A stretch of 64,000 bases of DNA from Pirellulales bacterium (lineage in GTDB: Bacteria; Planctomycetota; Planctomycetia; Pirellulales; JAEUIK01). Where the stretch lies: assembly GCA_019694455.1 (NCBI GenBank), contig JAIBBY010000006.1:1-64000 (forward strand), written 5' to 3'. A program made the position numbers and the translations under genes. Below, piece after piece: positions 43,858 to 53,221 of this stretch. The notes beneath the pieces were generated by a model. That model saw only the letters and a list, made by a program, of their open reading frames with translations. It made no database searches and had not been told where the DNA came from. The first letter of the stretch is position 1. Each line of letters begins with the position of its first letter.

Positions 43858-44655
43858 ATGAGAACGAATCCGGTCAAACGCGCGCTGCGCGAAGGGAAAG
43901 CCAGCTATGGCACCTGGCTCTCGCTGGGGGATTTGTACGCCACGCGAGTCTTGGCGCGGATGGGGTTTGAGTGGTTGACGCTCGACCTGGAGCACGCGGC
44001 GATCGACTGGTCGCAAGCGGCGATGATCTTCGCGGCGGTGGCCGACGCCGGATGCGTGCCGTTGGCGCGCGTGCCGCAGGGGAGCCACGACTACATCAAG
44101 CGCGTGCTGGACGCCGGCGCCTGGGGGATTGTCGTGCCGATGGTGAACACAGTGGAGCAGGCGCGGGTGGCGATCGCCGCGGCCAAGTATCCGCCGGTGG
44201 GCAATCGCAGCCTGGGGGGCGGCATGCACTCGCTGAACTTCGCCGCCAGCAGCGGCGAATATTACAAGCGGGCGAACGACGAGATTTTGGTGGTGCTGCA
44301 GACGGAAAGCCCGCAAGGGGTAGCCAACGCCGAGGCGATCTATTCCTTGCCGGGGGTCGATGCGATCTTTGTGGGGCCGGTCGATTTGCGAGCGAACATG
44401 CGCCGGCCCGACGGCAGCGAGGCGAGCGACGCCGAATTCGAGGCGCTGCTGCAAGCGGTGATCGACGCGGGCAACAAGACGGGTACGCCGACCGGCATGC
44501 ACGTGATGGACCCCGAGGCGGCGCTGGCGCGCACGCGGCAAGGGATGCGGTTTTTGGCGATTGGCAGCGACTTGCGAATGATGACCGAACGCGCGCAGCA
44601 GGTGCTGCGCACGGTGAAGCCCGATGGGGAGGGCAAGGACGTGGCGCGCTACTAA
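43858..44655 (+). CDS. HpcH/HpaI-family aldolase
   Basis: A 265-residue class II (metal-dependent) pyruvate aldolase of the HpcH/HpaI family. Features: [34 protein letters not shown], the catalytic-loop Arg in [37 protein letters not shown], the metal ligands in [10 protein letters not shown] and [13 protein letters not shown], and AIGSDLRMM. It should make or cleave 2-keto acids from pyruvate and an aldehyde. The stop TAA overlaps the start of the next gene (TAATG), so it is coupled to the Tm-1-like and PEP-hydrolase-like genes. The start [10 protein letters not shown] follows the family N-terminus; the frame extends 21 codons further. Confidence 0.92.
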   Translation: MRTNPVKRALREGKASYGTWLSLGDLYATRVLARMGFEWLTLDLEHAAIDWSQAAMIFAAVADAGCVPLARVPQGSHDYIKRVLDAGAWGIVVPMVNTVEQARVAIAAAKYPPVGNRSLGGGMHSLNFAASSGEYYKRANDEILVVLQTESPQGVANAEAIYSLPGVDAIFVGPVDLRANMRRPDGSEASDAEFEALLQAVIDAGNKTGTPTGMHVMDPEAALARTRQGMRFLAIGSDLRMMTERAQQVLRTVKPDGEGKDVARY

Positions 44656-45881
44656 TGCCGTTGTATTTGCTGGCCACGCTGGACACCAAGGGGGGCGAAG
44701 CGCGCTATCTGCGCGACGAATTGGCGCGGCTAGGGGTTGCGGTCACGCTGGTCGACGTGGGCGCGCTGGGCGAACCCCAGCTCGAGGGCGACATAGATCG
44801 CGCGGCGGTGTTTGCCGCCGCGGGCGCCAGCGTGAAAGAGATCGCCGCGCGGCGCGACCGGGGGGAGGCGGTAACGCGCGCGACCGAGGGGGCGCGGGCG
44901 CTGGTGCGCGATCACTTCGAGCGCGGCCTGGTGAGCGGCGTTATCGCCATGGGCGGTTCGGCCGGCACCACCATCGGCACGGCGGCGATGCGGGCGCTGC
45001 CGCTGGGCGTGCCGAAGCTGATGGTCAGCACGCTCGCTTCTGGCGAGGTGCGGCACTACGTCGGCGACAAAGACATTTTGATGCTCAACTCGGTGGTCGA
45101 CATCGCCGGTCTGAATCGCATCACCAAGAGCGTGCTCAGTAGCGCCGCGCGGGCGATGGCGGGCATGCTGCTGTTGCCGCGCGGCGCGGACGCCGAGACG
45201 AGCGGCAAGCCGCTGATCGCGGCCACCATGTTCGGCGTCACCACGCCGTGCATCGAGGAGGCGCGGCGCGTGCTGGAGGCGAGCGGGTACGAGGTGCTGG
45301 TGTTCCACGCCACTGGCTCGGGGGGGAAGGCGATGGAGTCGCTCATCGCCGATGGGCTGATCGCCGGCGTGCTCGACATCACCACCACCGAACTGGCCGA
45401 CGAACTGGTGGGGGGCTTTCTGACCGCTGGACCCGAGCGACTGACGGCCGCCGGCCAGCGCGGCGTGCCGCAGGTGGTGTCGGTCGGCGCCACCGACATG
45501 GTGAACTTTCACGGGCCAGAGAGCGTGCCGGCGCGATTTGGGGGCAGGAAGTTTTATCAGCACAATCCCGCAGTGACGCTGATGCGGACGACGGCGGAAG
45601 AGTGCCGGCGAATCGGCGCCGACATCGGAGCCAAGCTCGCGGCCGCGACCGGGCCGGCGGCGATTTACTTTCCGCGGCGGGGGGTGTCGGCGATTGACCG
45701 GGCAGGGGCCGCGTTCGACGACCCCGAGGCGCGCGGCGCGCTGCTGTCGGGATTGCGCGAGACGGCGGCCGGGGTGGAAATCGTGGAGCTTGACCAGCAC
45801 ATTAATGACCCGGAGTTTGCCGGGGTGGCCGCGCGACGTTTGATCGAACTGATGCAGTCATCCAGACAGAAAGCCAACTGA
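44655..45881 (+). CDS. Tm-1-like ATP-binding domain protein (UPF0261)
   Basis: A 408-residue cytoplasmic protein of the Tm-1-like/UPF0261 family, named from the tomato virus-resistance protein Tm-1. Family strings are LLATLDTKGGEARYLRDEL, GVIAMGGSAGTTIGTAAMRALPLGVPKLMVSTLASG, NSVVDIAGLNRI, FGVTTPCIEEARRVLEASGYEVLVFHATGSGGKAMESLI and YFPRRGVSAID. The second half binds ATP in Tm-1-type structures. Bacterial function is unknown. It starts inside the aldolase stop (TAATG) and its own stop overlaps the next start (TGATG). The pair with the PEP-hydrolase-like protein is conserved in many bacteria. Confidence 0.92.
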   Translation: MPLYLLATLDTKGGEARYLRDELARLGVAVTLVDVGALGEPQLEGDIDRAAVFAAAGASVKEIAARRDRGEAVTRATEGARALVRDHFERGLVSGVIAMGGSAGTTIGTAAMRALPLGVPKLMVSTLASGEVRHYVGDKDILMLNSVVDIAGLNRITKSVLSSAARAMAGMLLLPRGADAETSGKPLIAATMFGVTTPCIEEARRVLEASGYEVLVFHATGSGGKAMESLIADGLIAGVLDITTTELADELVGGFLTAGPERLTAAGQRGVPQVVSVGATDMVNFHGPESVPARFGGRKFYQHNPAVTLMRTTAEECRRIGADIGAKLAAATGPAAIYFPRRGVSAIDRAGAAFDDPEARGALLSGLRETAAGVEIVELDQHINDPEFAGVAARRLIELMQSSRQKAN

Positions 45882-46714
45882 TGCTCTTTCAACGGCAGGC
45901 GATCCTGGAACGGCTCCGCGCGAAGGTGGCGCGGGGCGAACCGATTGTTGGCGGCGGCGCCGGCACCGGCATCAGCGCCAAGATGTCGGAGGCGGGGGGC
46001 ATTGATCTACTGGTGATCTACAACTCGGGACGCTTCCGCATGGCGGGGCGCGGCTCGCTGTCGGGCATGATGCCGTATGGCGACGCCAACGCGATTGTGC
46101 TGGAGATGGCGCGCGAGGTGATTCCGGTCGCGCGCCAGACACCGGTGCTGGCGGGCGTGTGCGGCACCGATCCGTTTCGGCTGATGCCGCTGTTTCTCAA
46201 GGAGGTGATGGCAGCCGGATTTTCGGGGGTGCAGAACTTTCCGACCGTGGGACTGATCGACGGCGTGTTTCGCGCCAATCTGGAAGAGACCGACATGGGC
46301 TTTGGGTTGGAAGTGGACATGATTCGCACGGCCAGCGAGTTGGGCCTTTTGACCACGCCGTATTGCTTCAACCCCGACGAGGCGCGGGCGATGACCGCGG
46401 CCGGGGCGGATATTTTGATTCCGCACCTGGGGCTGACGACCAAAGGCTCGATTGGCGCCAGCACGGCAGTGACGCTGGAAGAAGGGGCACGGCGCGTGCA
46501 GGCGATGTGCGACGCAGCGAAGCGCGAGCGGAGCGACGTGCTGGTGCTGTGCCACGGCGGACCGATCGCCGAGCCGGCCGACGCGCAGCACATTCTCGAT
46601 CACACCGAGGGGGTGGTGGGCTTTTACGGCGCGAGCAGCATGGAGCGGTTGCCGGTGGAGCCCGCCATCGCCGGGCGGGTGCGCGAGTTCACGCAATTGC
46701 GGTTGGGCAAATAG
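45881..46714 (+). CDS. Phosphoenolpyruvate hydrolase family barrel protein
   Basis: A 277-residue TIM-barrel protein of the PEP mutase/hydrolase-like family that accompanies Tm-1-like proteins. Motifs: GGGAGTGISAKMSEAGGIDLLVIYNSGRFRMAGRGSL, MPYGDANAIVLEMA, VCGTDPFRLM, QNFPTVGLIDGVFRANLEETDMGF and VLCHGGPIAEPADA. In plants the two families are fused in Tm-1, which supports a physical or functional partnership. The reaction is not established. It is the last gene of the aldolase operon and converges on the Hint-protein gene with six bases between the stops. Confidence 0.92.
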   Translation: MLFQRQAILERLRAKVARGEPIVGGGAGTGISAKMSEAGGIDLLVIYNSGRFRMAGRGSLSGMMPYGDANAIVLEMAREVIPVARQTPVLAGVCGTDPFRLMPLFLKEVMAAGFSGVQNFPTVGLIDGVFRANLEETDMGFGLEVDMIRTASELGLLTTPYCFNPDEARAMTAAGADILIPHLGLTTKGSIGASTAVTLEEGARRVQAMCDAAKRERSDVLVLCHGGPIAEPADAQHILDHTEGVVGFYGASSMERLPVEPAIAGRVREFTQLRLGK

Positions 46715-46720
46715 GCCGCG

Positions 46721-48514
46721 TCACTTGCCGGCCAGTTCTTTGGGGGCGACGCCGGGCAGCACGTTCTCGGTATGATCGCGCAGCGTGATGTCGTGCGTCA
46801 GGAATTGCTGGTCGGTGACAAAGTAGGTGTTGAAGTCTTGCACAACAAGGTTGTGCGTGGGCGCGGGGGCCCACTCTTCGACCGATTCGATCACCACGGG
46901 GCCGTGCGGCGTGTGCAGCTTGTCGCCGATCTTGAGTTGTTTGGCCATCCGCCAGCCGACGCCATCAACCCACAAGACATGGCCGAGCGTGGGGTGCATG
47001 GCCACGCCGCCGGCAACGATCTTGAGCATGGGAGAATCGTTGCCATGCGTCTTGCCGATGACGGGCTTGAAGCCGAGCTCGCCGGTCTCGGCGCTTTGCG
47101 AGAGGACGAAGTCGCCCAGGCTGACGCTTTCGATCGGCTTGAGTCCGGTCCAGGTCATGACCGGCGTGCCAGCCACGAAGCAGGAATGCACCTGCCGCGG
47201 CGGCAGGGGCACGAACTGCGAGTTTTGCAGCGAATAAGTGTTAGTGCTCTGCGACTGCGTCGACATGCGATAGATGTCGGTGACCAGCGGAGTTTCGACC
47301 GGATAAGGGTAGTCGTTGTAGTCGTACCACCAGCGATACCAGCTTTCCATGTCGGTGTCGGCGGGGCGATCGGTGACGGCCGCCAGGGTTTCGCCGACGC
47401 GCTGATTGATGTAGGCGGCGCGCTCGTTGTGCGCGGCGGCCGAGGCCATTACCTGTTGCGCCATCCGGTAGTTGGTGGCGTCTAATCCGGGACCAGCCAG
47501 GTGATGGCCGGATTGGCCCTTATATTGATAGTTGAGGTTTTCTTGCGCGCGGTCGCGGACCACCTTTGTGGTTTGTGAAACGGTCTCGGCGGCGCGGACG
47601 ACATTTTGTTGATTGTAGCCGATGATCTCCTCGGAAAAGGGGCCTTGGCGGTGCAGCGTGAGGGCGAAGCTGGGGCCGACATCGCGCGAAGCGCTGGCGT
47701 ACACCTCGACCGGCGCCTGCATCACGCTGAGCATCTGCGGAACCCAGGCATAGAACGAACGCTCCTTGAGCGCGGCGGCAATCGCCTTACGCGCCGCGGG
47801 GAACGGATTGTTGATGGCCTGGCGCACCAGGGCCTCGGTGGCGGCGGGCGATTCTTGCTTGGAGATGGCGGCGATGGCGGCCAGCGCGGCGGGTTCGCTG
47901 TGCGGGCAAAGGATCGCTTCTAGCGGCGCCAGGGCCAGCGGGTCGTCGATGGCTTCGATTTCTTGGCGCGCGGCCTCGCTCTCAGCCTCTTTGCGGCCAT
48001 GCAATTTGCGGCGCAACGCAATCAGGCGTTCTTTCCAATCTTTGACGGCGTCTTTGCGGGCCTCGGCGTCGGCCTTCACCTGGGCGATCTGCTCTTTGGT
48101 GAGCAGCATGCCGTGAAACTCGCGCAGGCCGAGCGCCTCGCGGGCTTCTTTGTTGCCCTTCTTGGACTGGAGGACGATGCGCCAATGGAACGCCGCCGAC
48201 TCGGGCAGGTTGTGATCGCGGCACCAGCGGGCGAGTCGCAATTGATCGTCAAAGTTCAATCGGGCGGCGTCGCGCAGGCGAGAATACTCCTGCACATCTT
48301 GCGAACTGGTGAAGCGGTCGCAGGCCTCGGCAATGGTGAGCCACTTGCCATCGACTTCGACCATGCCCGCCTGCCAGTTGCGCTGCGCCTCTTGCCGCGC
48401 CGATGCGGCGTTGGACTGGCCGGGCGACTCAACGGGCGCGGGCGATTTGGCCGTGGCGCAGGGGATCAAGGTGGCTGCCAACAGGAGCACGAGTGCGAAG
48501 CTGAGCGTGCGCAT
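46721..48514 (-). CDS. Secreted HEAT-like protein with C-terminal Hint domain
   Basis: A 597-residue protein with a signal peptide (MRTLSFALVLLLAATLIPCATA). A helical N-terminal half (~35-400) contains HEAT-like units such as DPLALAPLEAILCPHSEPAALAAIAAI. The C-terminal Hint (intein/hedgehog-type) domain starts at Cys445 in HSCFVAGTPVMTWTGLKP. It retains the first Cys, the TxxH of block B (TLGHVLWVDG), and block F (HNLVVQDFNTYFVTDQQFLTHD) ending in an intein-like His. About 20 residues follow. Self-cleavage at Cys445 is chemically plausible. Planctomycetes carry many such proteins with unknown biology. I start at MRTLSF, which has GGGGAC upstream and makes the signal peptide N-terminal. A 110-base gap separates it from the divergent fusion gene. 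Confidence 0.88.
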   Translation of the reverse strand: MRTLSFALVLLLAATLIPCATAKSPAPVESPGQSNAASARQEAQRNWQAGMVEVDGKWLTIAEACDRFTSSQDVQEYSRLRDAARLNFDDQLRLARWCRDHNLPESAAFHWRIVLQSKKGNKEAREALGLREFHGMLLTKEQIAQVKADAEARKDAVKDWKERLIALRRKLHGRKEAESEAARQEIEAIDDPLALAPLEAILCPHSEPAALAAIAAISKQESPAATEALVRQAINNPFPAARKAIAAALKERSFYAWVPQMLSVMQAPVEVYASASRDVGPSFALTLHRQGPFSEEIIGYNQQNVVRAAETVSQTTKVVRDRAQENLNYQYKGQSGHHLAGPGLDATNYRMAQQVMASAAAHNERAAYINQRVGETLAAVTDRPADTDMESWYRWWYDYNDYPYPVETPLVTDIYRMSTQSQSTNTYSLQNSQFVPLPPRQVHSCFVAGTPVMTWTGLKPIESVSLGDFVLSQSAETGELGFKPVIGKTHGNDSPMLKIVAGGVAMHPTLGHVLWVDGVGWRMAKQLKIGDKLHTPHGPVVIESVEEWAPAPTHNLVVQDFNTYFVTDQQFLTHDITLRDHTENVLPGVAPKELAGK

Positions 48515-48624
48515 GACAAAGTCCCCAAATAGGTGATTGGCTAAGCGCGTTGTACCGCCGGCGCGCCGATTGGGCAAGAAAAAAGCCAATTGCGGCATGG
48601 CGAAGCGGCATTTGGGCGGGGAAG

Positions 48625-51600
48625 ATGGCCGTAAGCGAAAGGAGCTACCTGGTGCGCGGCGTCTGGTCGATTGTCTGGCTGATTGGCTTGTGCAGCATTT
48701 TATGCGGCAGTGGCCGCGCGGCGGCGCCGTGGGCCGATGGCGATTTGCCAGTCAAATCGGGGTTGGCGCTGTGGCTCGACGCAAGCCGCCTGGACAAGAT
48801 GCCCGAAGGCAATGCGCCGGGGGACAAGCCGCCGGTGGATGGCGGGGAGCTGGAATGGTGGCGCGACGGCTCGGGGCATGGGCGCGACGTGCGGCAGGCG
48901 CTCGCCGCAGCGCGCCCCAAGACGGTACGGGTGGGTAGCGATTGGGTGGTGCGCTTCGACGGCGAAGACGACTGCCTGCGGCGAGAACAACTGGGGGGCG
49001 AACTAGCGGAATGCGCTGTTTTTGTCGTGGCCGCCCCGCATGACAACCCGGGAGGCTTTCGCGGTTTTGTGGCGCTGAACCGACATGGCGATCGCGACTA
49101 TGAGAGCGGGCTGAATATCGACCTGGGGCCCGATCCCAGCCTGGATTGGAGGGCGATCAATGTCGAGGGGCGCGGCTTTGGCGGCTGGCGCAACTTGCTG
49201 ACCGGAGAACGGCCGCTGGGAGAACTGCATACGTTGACGACCGTCGTCGCGGCCGAACCGGCGCGCGTGCGCCTTTGGTTCGATGGCGCGCCCGCGGGAG
49301 AGCGGCCTTGGACCGCCGGCGCGCTGCCGCTGGACGAAGTGACGGTGGGCGCTCGGTATTATCAACATGGCGCCGGCCAACAGCGGCCGGCTGGCTTTCT
49401 GCCCGGCGACATTGCCGAGGTGCTGATCTACGACCGCGCGCTAACGGACGGCGAAGTGCGCGCCGTCAGCGAGTATCTAAGCAAGAAACATGCGCGACTG
49501 GCGGCGGCGCTGCCTGGCGCCGTGCCGCGGCGCGTGGGACCGGGGGAGCCGCTGGTGTCGGTGGCTGACCCGCCGCCGGTGCAGTGGTTGCTGCCCGGAT
49601 TCTCCGTGCGGCGCTTGCCGATTGATTTGCCGAATGTGAACAACCTGCGCTACCGCGACGATGGCAAGCTCTTGGCGCTGACGTATGGCGGCGCGCTGCA
49701 CCTGTTGAGCGACACCGATGGGGACGGGATCGAGGATCGAGCGGAGTTGTTTTGGGATGGTCAAGGCAAGCTGGTGGGCGCGATTGGCATGGCGATCGCG
49801 CCTAAGGGCACGCCGCACGCGGGGAGCGTGTTTGTCGCATCGAAGGGAAAGGTGTCGATGATTGTCGACGACGATGGCGACGATCGGGCTGACCGGGAGC
49901 AGGTGGTGGCGGAGGGTTGGCCACAGTCGACGGCCAATGTCGACGCCGTAGGGGTGACGGTGGACGACGCGGGGCGGGTCTATTTTGGTTTGGGCTGCGC
50001 CGACTACACCAACGCGTACCTGATCGACGCGCAAGGCCAGTCGCGCTACGACTTGCGGAGCGAGCGCGGCACGATACAAGCGATCTCGCCCGACCTTGCG
50101 TCGCGCGAGACGGTGGTGACCGGAATTCGCTTTCCGATCGGTATGGCGTTCAACGAGGCGGGGGACCTGTTCTGCACCGATCAGGAAGGAGCCACCTGGC
50201 TCCCCAATGGCAACCCATTCGACGAACTGTTGCACGTCGAACGCGGGCGACACTATGGCTTTCCGCCGCGGCATCCCAAGCATCTGCCGAGGGTGATCGA
50301 CGAGCCAAGCGTGTACAACTATGGACCACAACATCAATCGACGTGCGGGCTGACTTTCAACCAGGTTGGAGACGCACAGTTTGGTCCGGCAAACTGGCGC
50401 GGCGACGCGCTGGTGGCGGCCTACTCGCGCGGCAAGTTGTATCGCACCAAGCTCGTGAAGACCAGCGCTGGCTACGTGGCGGGAAATCAATTGCTGGCGT
50501 GTCTTGCGGAATTGACGGTCGACGCCTGCGTGTCGCCGCGCGGCGACCTGCTGATTGCCACGCATAGCGGCGGGCCAGACTGGGGAAGCGGACCCAGCGG
50601 CGCGGGCAAGTTGTACCAGGCGCATTACAACGGCGACGAGCATCCGCAGCCGGTGGCGATTTGGCCGACCAGTCCGCATGAGGTGTGCGTGGCGTTTGAC
50701 CGCCCGCTCGATCCGGCGCGTTTGGCGGGCTTGGCTGGCGCGGCGCGAATCACGTATGGCGAGCATGTGCGGGCGGCGGATCGCTTTGAGACGCTGCGGC
50801 CCGGCTACGAGGTGGTGTACCGGCAGATGCGAGCCGGGCGGTTTCCGCTGGCGGTGGCCTCGGCGCAGGTGACGCCCGACGGCCGCGCGCTCTTGCTGGG
50901 AACAGCGCGGCACGAGCGGGCGGCGCACTACGCGCTGGAACTGCCGGGAATGGGGCGGCCAACGGAGTTCTCCGCAGGGGAGCTAAAACAGCACGCGGCG
51001 ATCGATCTCGATTACGACCTCGGCGGGACGAGCGTCCATTGGAGCGGCGCCGACGCGGGCGCCACCTGGAGCGGCTGGTTGCCACATTTAGATCTGGCGG
51101 TGAGCCGCGCGCTGGTCGCCGGCAGCGCGGCGCACGACGCGCTGTGGCCGTTGTTGACACAACAGGGGACACTGCGATTGACAACGCAACTCGATCTGAC
51201 CGACATGTTGCGTCCGGCAGTACAGCCGGGTTCGACGATCGACTACGAGTGGCCGGCCGAGCAGGTGACAATTGAACTGGTGGCGTCGGCGCCGTTTGAA
51301 GTTTTGCTCGGTGAGCAGATGACAGCGAGCGCGGCCGACGACAAGGGGCAGCAGCGCGCGGAGTTGAAGGTCGCGCCGGCGCGCGGCGAGTGGACGGCTC
51401 TGGAAGTGACCATGTCCACCGGCGGCGCGGCGCCGAATTTGGAGCTAACGTGGCGAACCAGTGAAGACGCGCGGCCCAGAGCGCTGCCGCTGCAAAGGTT
51501 CTTTTTGCCGTGGGCACGTTCCGCTGGCAAGGAGCAGGACACGCAGACCAAAGAACTGCCGCCCGAGTTAGCCGGCGGAAGTTGGGCCCGCGGTCGAAAG

Positions 51601-52770
51601 GTCTTCTTTGGCGCCGACGCGGGATGCGCCAAGTGTCACGCGCTGCATGGAGAAGGAGGGCGAGTCGGGCCCGACCTGTCGAATCTGATGCACCGCGATT
51701 ACGCGTCGGTGCTGCGCGACATCACCAATCCGAGCTTCGCGATCAATCCGGACTACATCAGCTACGTGGCGGAACTGAAGGATGGCCGAGTGCTGACCGG
51801 CCCGGTGCGTACGCAGGGAGACACGCTGCTGTTTGGAGACGCCGAGGGGCGCGTGACCGAGACGCCGCGCGACGCGATCGAGTCGATGGCGGCCGCCACG
51901 CGCTCGATCATGCCCGAGGGTTTGCCGAAGCAACTTGGCGCGGAGCGCATCAAGGACCTATTGACCTATTTATTGACGGAGCCGCCGCACATGCCGCGCG
52001 ACGACGCCTCGCCCGGCGTGGCGCGCAGCCGGCAAGAGATTGCGGCGGCGCTGGCTGGCGCGCCGGCGCCACCGGAGCGAACGCGACCACTGCGCATCGT
52101 GCTGGTGGCGGGACCGAAGGATCACGGTCCGGGAGAGCACGATTATCCGGCGTGGCAAAAGTGCTGGGCCGAGTTGTTGTCAGCCGCCGCCGAGACGACG
52201 GTCGAAACGGCATGGCAGTGGCCCAGCGCCGAGCAGTTGGCAAGCGCCGATGTGCTGGTGCTGTATCAACACGGAGGTTGGCAGACCGATCGCGCGGCGG
52301 ACGTCGACGCGTTTCTTGCCCGTGGCGGTGGACTGGCGTTGATTCACTACGCGGTCGACGGAGGCGCCGATCCCGCGGGGCTGGCGGAGCGGGTGGGGCT
52401 GGCGTGGCAGGCCGGGGAATCGAAGTTTCGGCACGGGGCGCTGGAACTGCGCTTTGCGCCGGGCCATCCCATCACGCGTAATCTGAGGGTGGCGCGATTT
52501 CATGACGAATCGTATTGGGGACTGGCGCGCAGCGGCAACGCGGTGCGCGTGCTGGCCAGCGGCGTGGAAGATGGCACCGAACAGCCGTTGTTCTGGGCCG
52601 CCGAGCGCGGTCGCGGACGGGCGTTTGTCTCGATCTTGGGGCACTATTCCAAGACGTTCGACGATCCGTTGTTTCGCATCGTGCTGCTGCGCGGCATCGC
52701 CTGGGCGGCGGGGGAACCGGTGGATCGCTTCAACGCGTTAGTGCTGCCGGGGGCGCGCGCCGGATCGTGA
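48625..52770 (+). CDS. Giant fusion: LamG-like, beta-propeller, heme c, ThuA
   Basis: A 1381-residue secreted or anchored protein. After a membrane/signal segment (GVWSIVWLIGLCSILCGSGRAAA) comes a LamG-like concanavalin fold (~45-295: SGLALWLDASRLDKMP, FLPGDIAEVLIYDRALTDGE). A sorbosone-dehydrogenase-like propeller follows (~320-720: IDLPNVNNLRYRDDG, GIRFPIGMAFNEAGDLFCTDQEG). A non-conserved beta region leads to a PVC-type heme domain with CAKCH at 1001-1005 (RVGPDLSNL, PDYISYVAELKDGRVLTG). The end (~1153-1381) is a ThuA-like domain (VLVAGPKDHGPGEHDYPAW, VLVLYQHGGW, SILGHYSKTFDDP). It probably oxidises a sugar and passes electrons to the heme; the ThuA part may act on a related keto-sugar. 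I start at MAVSERSY with GGGGAAG just upstream. Confidence 0.9.
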   Translation: MAVSERSYLVRGVWSIVWLIGLCSILCGSGRAAAPWADGDLPVKSGLALWLDASRLDKMPEGNAPGDKPPVDGGELEWWRDGSGHGRDVRQALAAARPKTVRVGSDWVVRFDGEDDCLRREQLGGELAECAVFVVAAPHDNPGGFRGFVALNRHGDRDYESGLNIDLGPDPSLDWRAINVEGRGFGGWRNLLTGERPLGELHTLTTVVAAEPARVRLWFDGAPAGERPWTAGALPLDEVTVGARYYQHGAGQQRPAGFLPGDIAEVLIYDRALTDGEVRAVSEYLSKKHARLAAALPGAVPRRVGPGEPLVSVADPPPVQWLLPGFSVRRLPIDLPNVNNLRYRDDGKLLALTYGGALHLLSDTDGDGIEDRAELFWDGQGKLVGAIGMAIAPKGTPHAGSVFVASKGKVSMIVDDDGDDRADREQVVAEGWPQSTANVDAVGVTVDDAGRVYFGLGCADYTNAYLIDAQGQSRYDLRSERGTIQAISPDLASRETVVTGIRFPIGMAFNEAGDLFCTDQEGATWLPNGNPFDELLHVERGRHYGFPPRHPKHLPRVIDEPSVYNYGPQHQSTCGLTFNQVGDAQFGPANWRGDALVAAYSRGKLYRTKLVKTSAGYVAGNQLLACLAELTVDACVSPRGDLLIATHSGGPDWGSGPSGAGKLYQAHYNGDEHPQPVAIWPTSPHEVCVAFDRPLDPARLAGLAGAARITYGEHVRAADRFETLRPGYEVVYRQMRAGRFPLAVASAQVTPDGRALLLGTARHERAAHYALELPGMGRPTEFSAGELKQHAAIDLDYDLGGTSVHWSGADAGATWSGWLPHLDLAVSRALVAGSAAHDALWPLLTQQGTLRLTTQLDLTDMLRPAVQPGSTIDYEWPAEQVTIELVASAPFEVLLGEQMTASAADDKGQQRAELKVAPARGEWTALEVTMSTGGAAPNLELTWRTSEDARPRALPLQRFFLPWARSAGKEQDTQTKELPPELAGGSWARGRKVFFGADAGCAKCHALHGEGGRVGPDLSNLMHRDYASVLRDITNPSFAINPDYISYVAELKDGRVLTGPVRTQGDTLLFGDAEGRVTETPRDAIESMAAATRSIMPEGLPKQLGAERIKDLLTYLLTEPPHMPRDDASPGVARSRQEIAAALAGAPAPPERTRPLRIVLVAGPKDHGPGEHDYPAWQKCWAELLSAAAETTVETAWQWPSAEQLASADVLVLYQHGGWQTDRAADVDAFLARGGGLALIHYAVDGGADPAGLAERVGLAWQAGESKFRHGALELRFAPGHPITRNLRVARFHDESYWGLARSGNAVRVLASGVEDGTEQPLFWAAERGRGRAFVSILGHYSKTFDDPLFRIVLLRGIAWAAGEPVDRFNALVLPGARAGS

Positions 52771-52817
52771 CACGGCGCATACACGGCCGGGCATATCGCG
52801 AGCGCGGCGCGATACGG

Positions 52818-52823
52818 TATCTT
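52818..52823 (+). promoter_or_regulatory. Candidate -10 of the SMR-GNAT pair
   Basis: TATCTT, ending 38 bases before the SMR start. A small hairpin, GGCCGA with TCGGCC, lies between it and the GGGAG ribosome site. Confidence 0.35.
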
Positions 52824-52861
52824 GATGGCCGAGCGAATAGTTCGGCCTTTGGGAGCAAACG

Positions 52862-53221
52862 ATGCCCTGGTTGTTTTTGATCGCGGCCATTGTGCTGGAG
52901 GTGGCGGGGACCACGTCGATGAAGCTGTCGGAGGGGTTCACGCGGTGGGCGCCATCGGCGGCGATGTTCGTGTTTTATCTGTTGAGCCTGGCCGCGCTGA
53001 CCATGGCGCTCAAGGCGCTCGATGTGAGCGTGGCGTACGCCGTGTGGGCAGGCCTGGGGACCGCGCTGATCGCGCTGGTGGGCATGGCGTGGTTCGGCGA
53101 GGCGGTCACCGCCAGCAAGGTGTTTTGCCTGGCGCTGATTATTGCCGGCGTGGTGGGACTGAATTTGAGCGGCGGCGCGCATGGCGGGCATCCGCAACAA
53201 CAGCAGGCGGGGCAACCGTGA
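52862..53221 (+). CDS. SMR-family small multidrug transporter (EmrE-like)
   Basis: A 119-residue four-helix membrane transporter that exchanges cationic compounds for protons. The catalytic Glu is Glu13 in AAIVLEVAGTTSMKLSEGFTRW, closely matching EmrE. The YAVWAGLGTALIALVGMAWFGEAV region holds the conserved Trp and Gly positions. The sequence resembles the EmrE/Qac subtype more than the guanidinium (Gdx/SugE) subtype. The C-terminus has an unusual HGGHPQQQQAGQP tail. GGGAG lies six bases before the start. Its stop overlaps the start of the acetyltransferase gene (GTGA). Confidence 0.92.
   Translation: MPWLFLIAAIVLEVAGTTSMKLSEGFTRWAPSAAMFVFYLLSLAALTMALKALDVSVAYAVWAGLGTALIALVGMAWFGEAVTASKVFCLALIIAGVVGLNLSGGAHGGHPQQQQAGQP

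Noticed and set aside
52827-52856. Terminator before the SMR gene
   Set aside because: The stem is six base pairs and only three T follow.
52795-52861. Guanidine (mini-ykkC type) riboswitch before the SMR gene
   Set aside because: Two small hairpins exist, but their loops lack the ACGR sequence, and the transporter looks EmrE-like rather than guanidinium-type.
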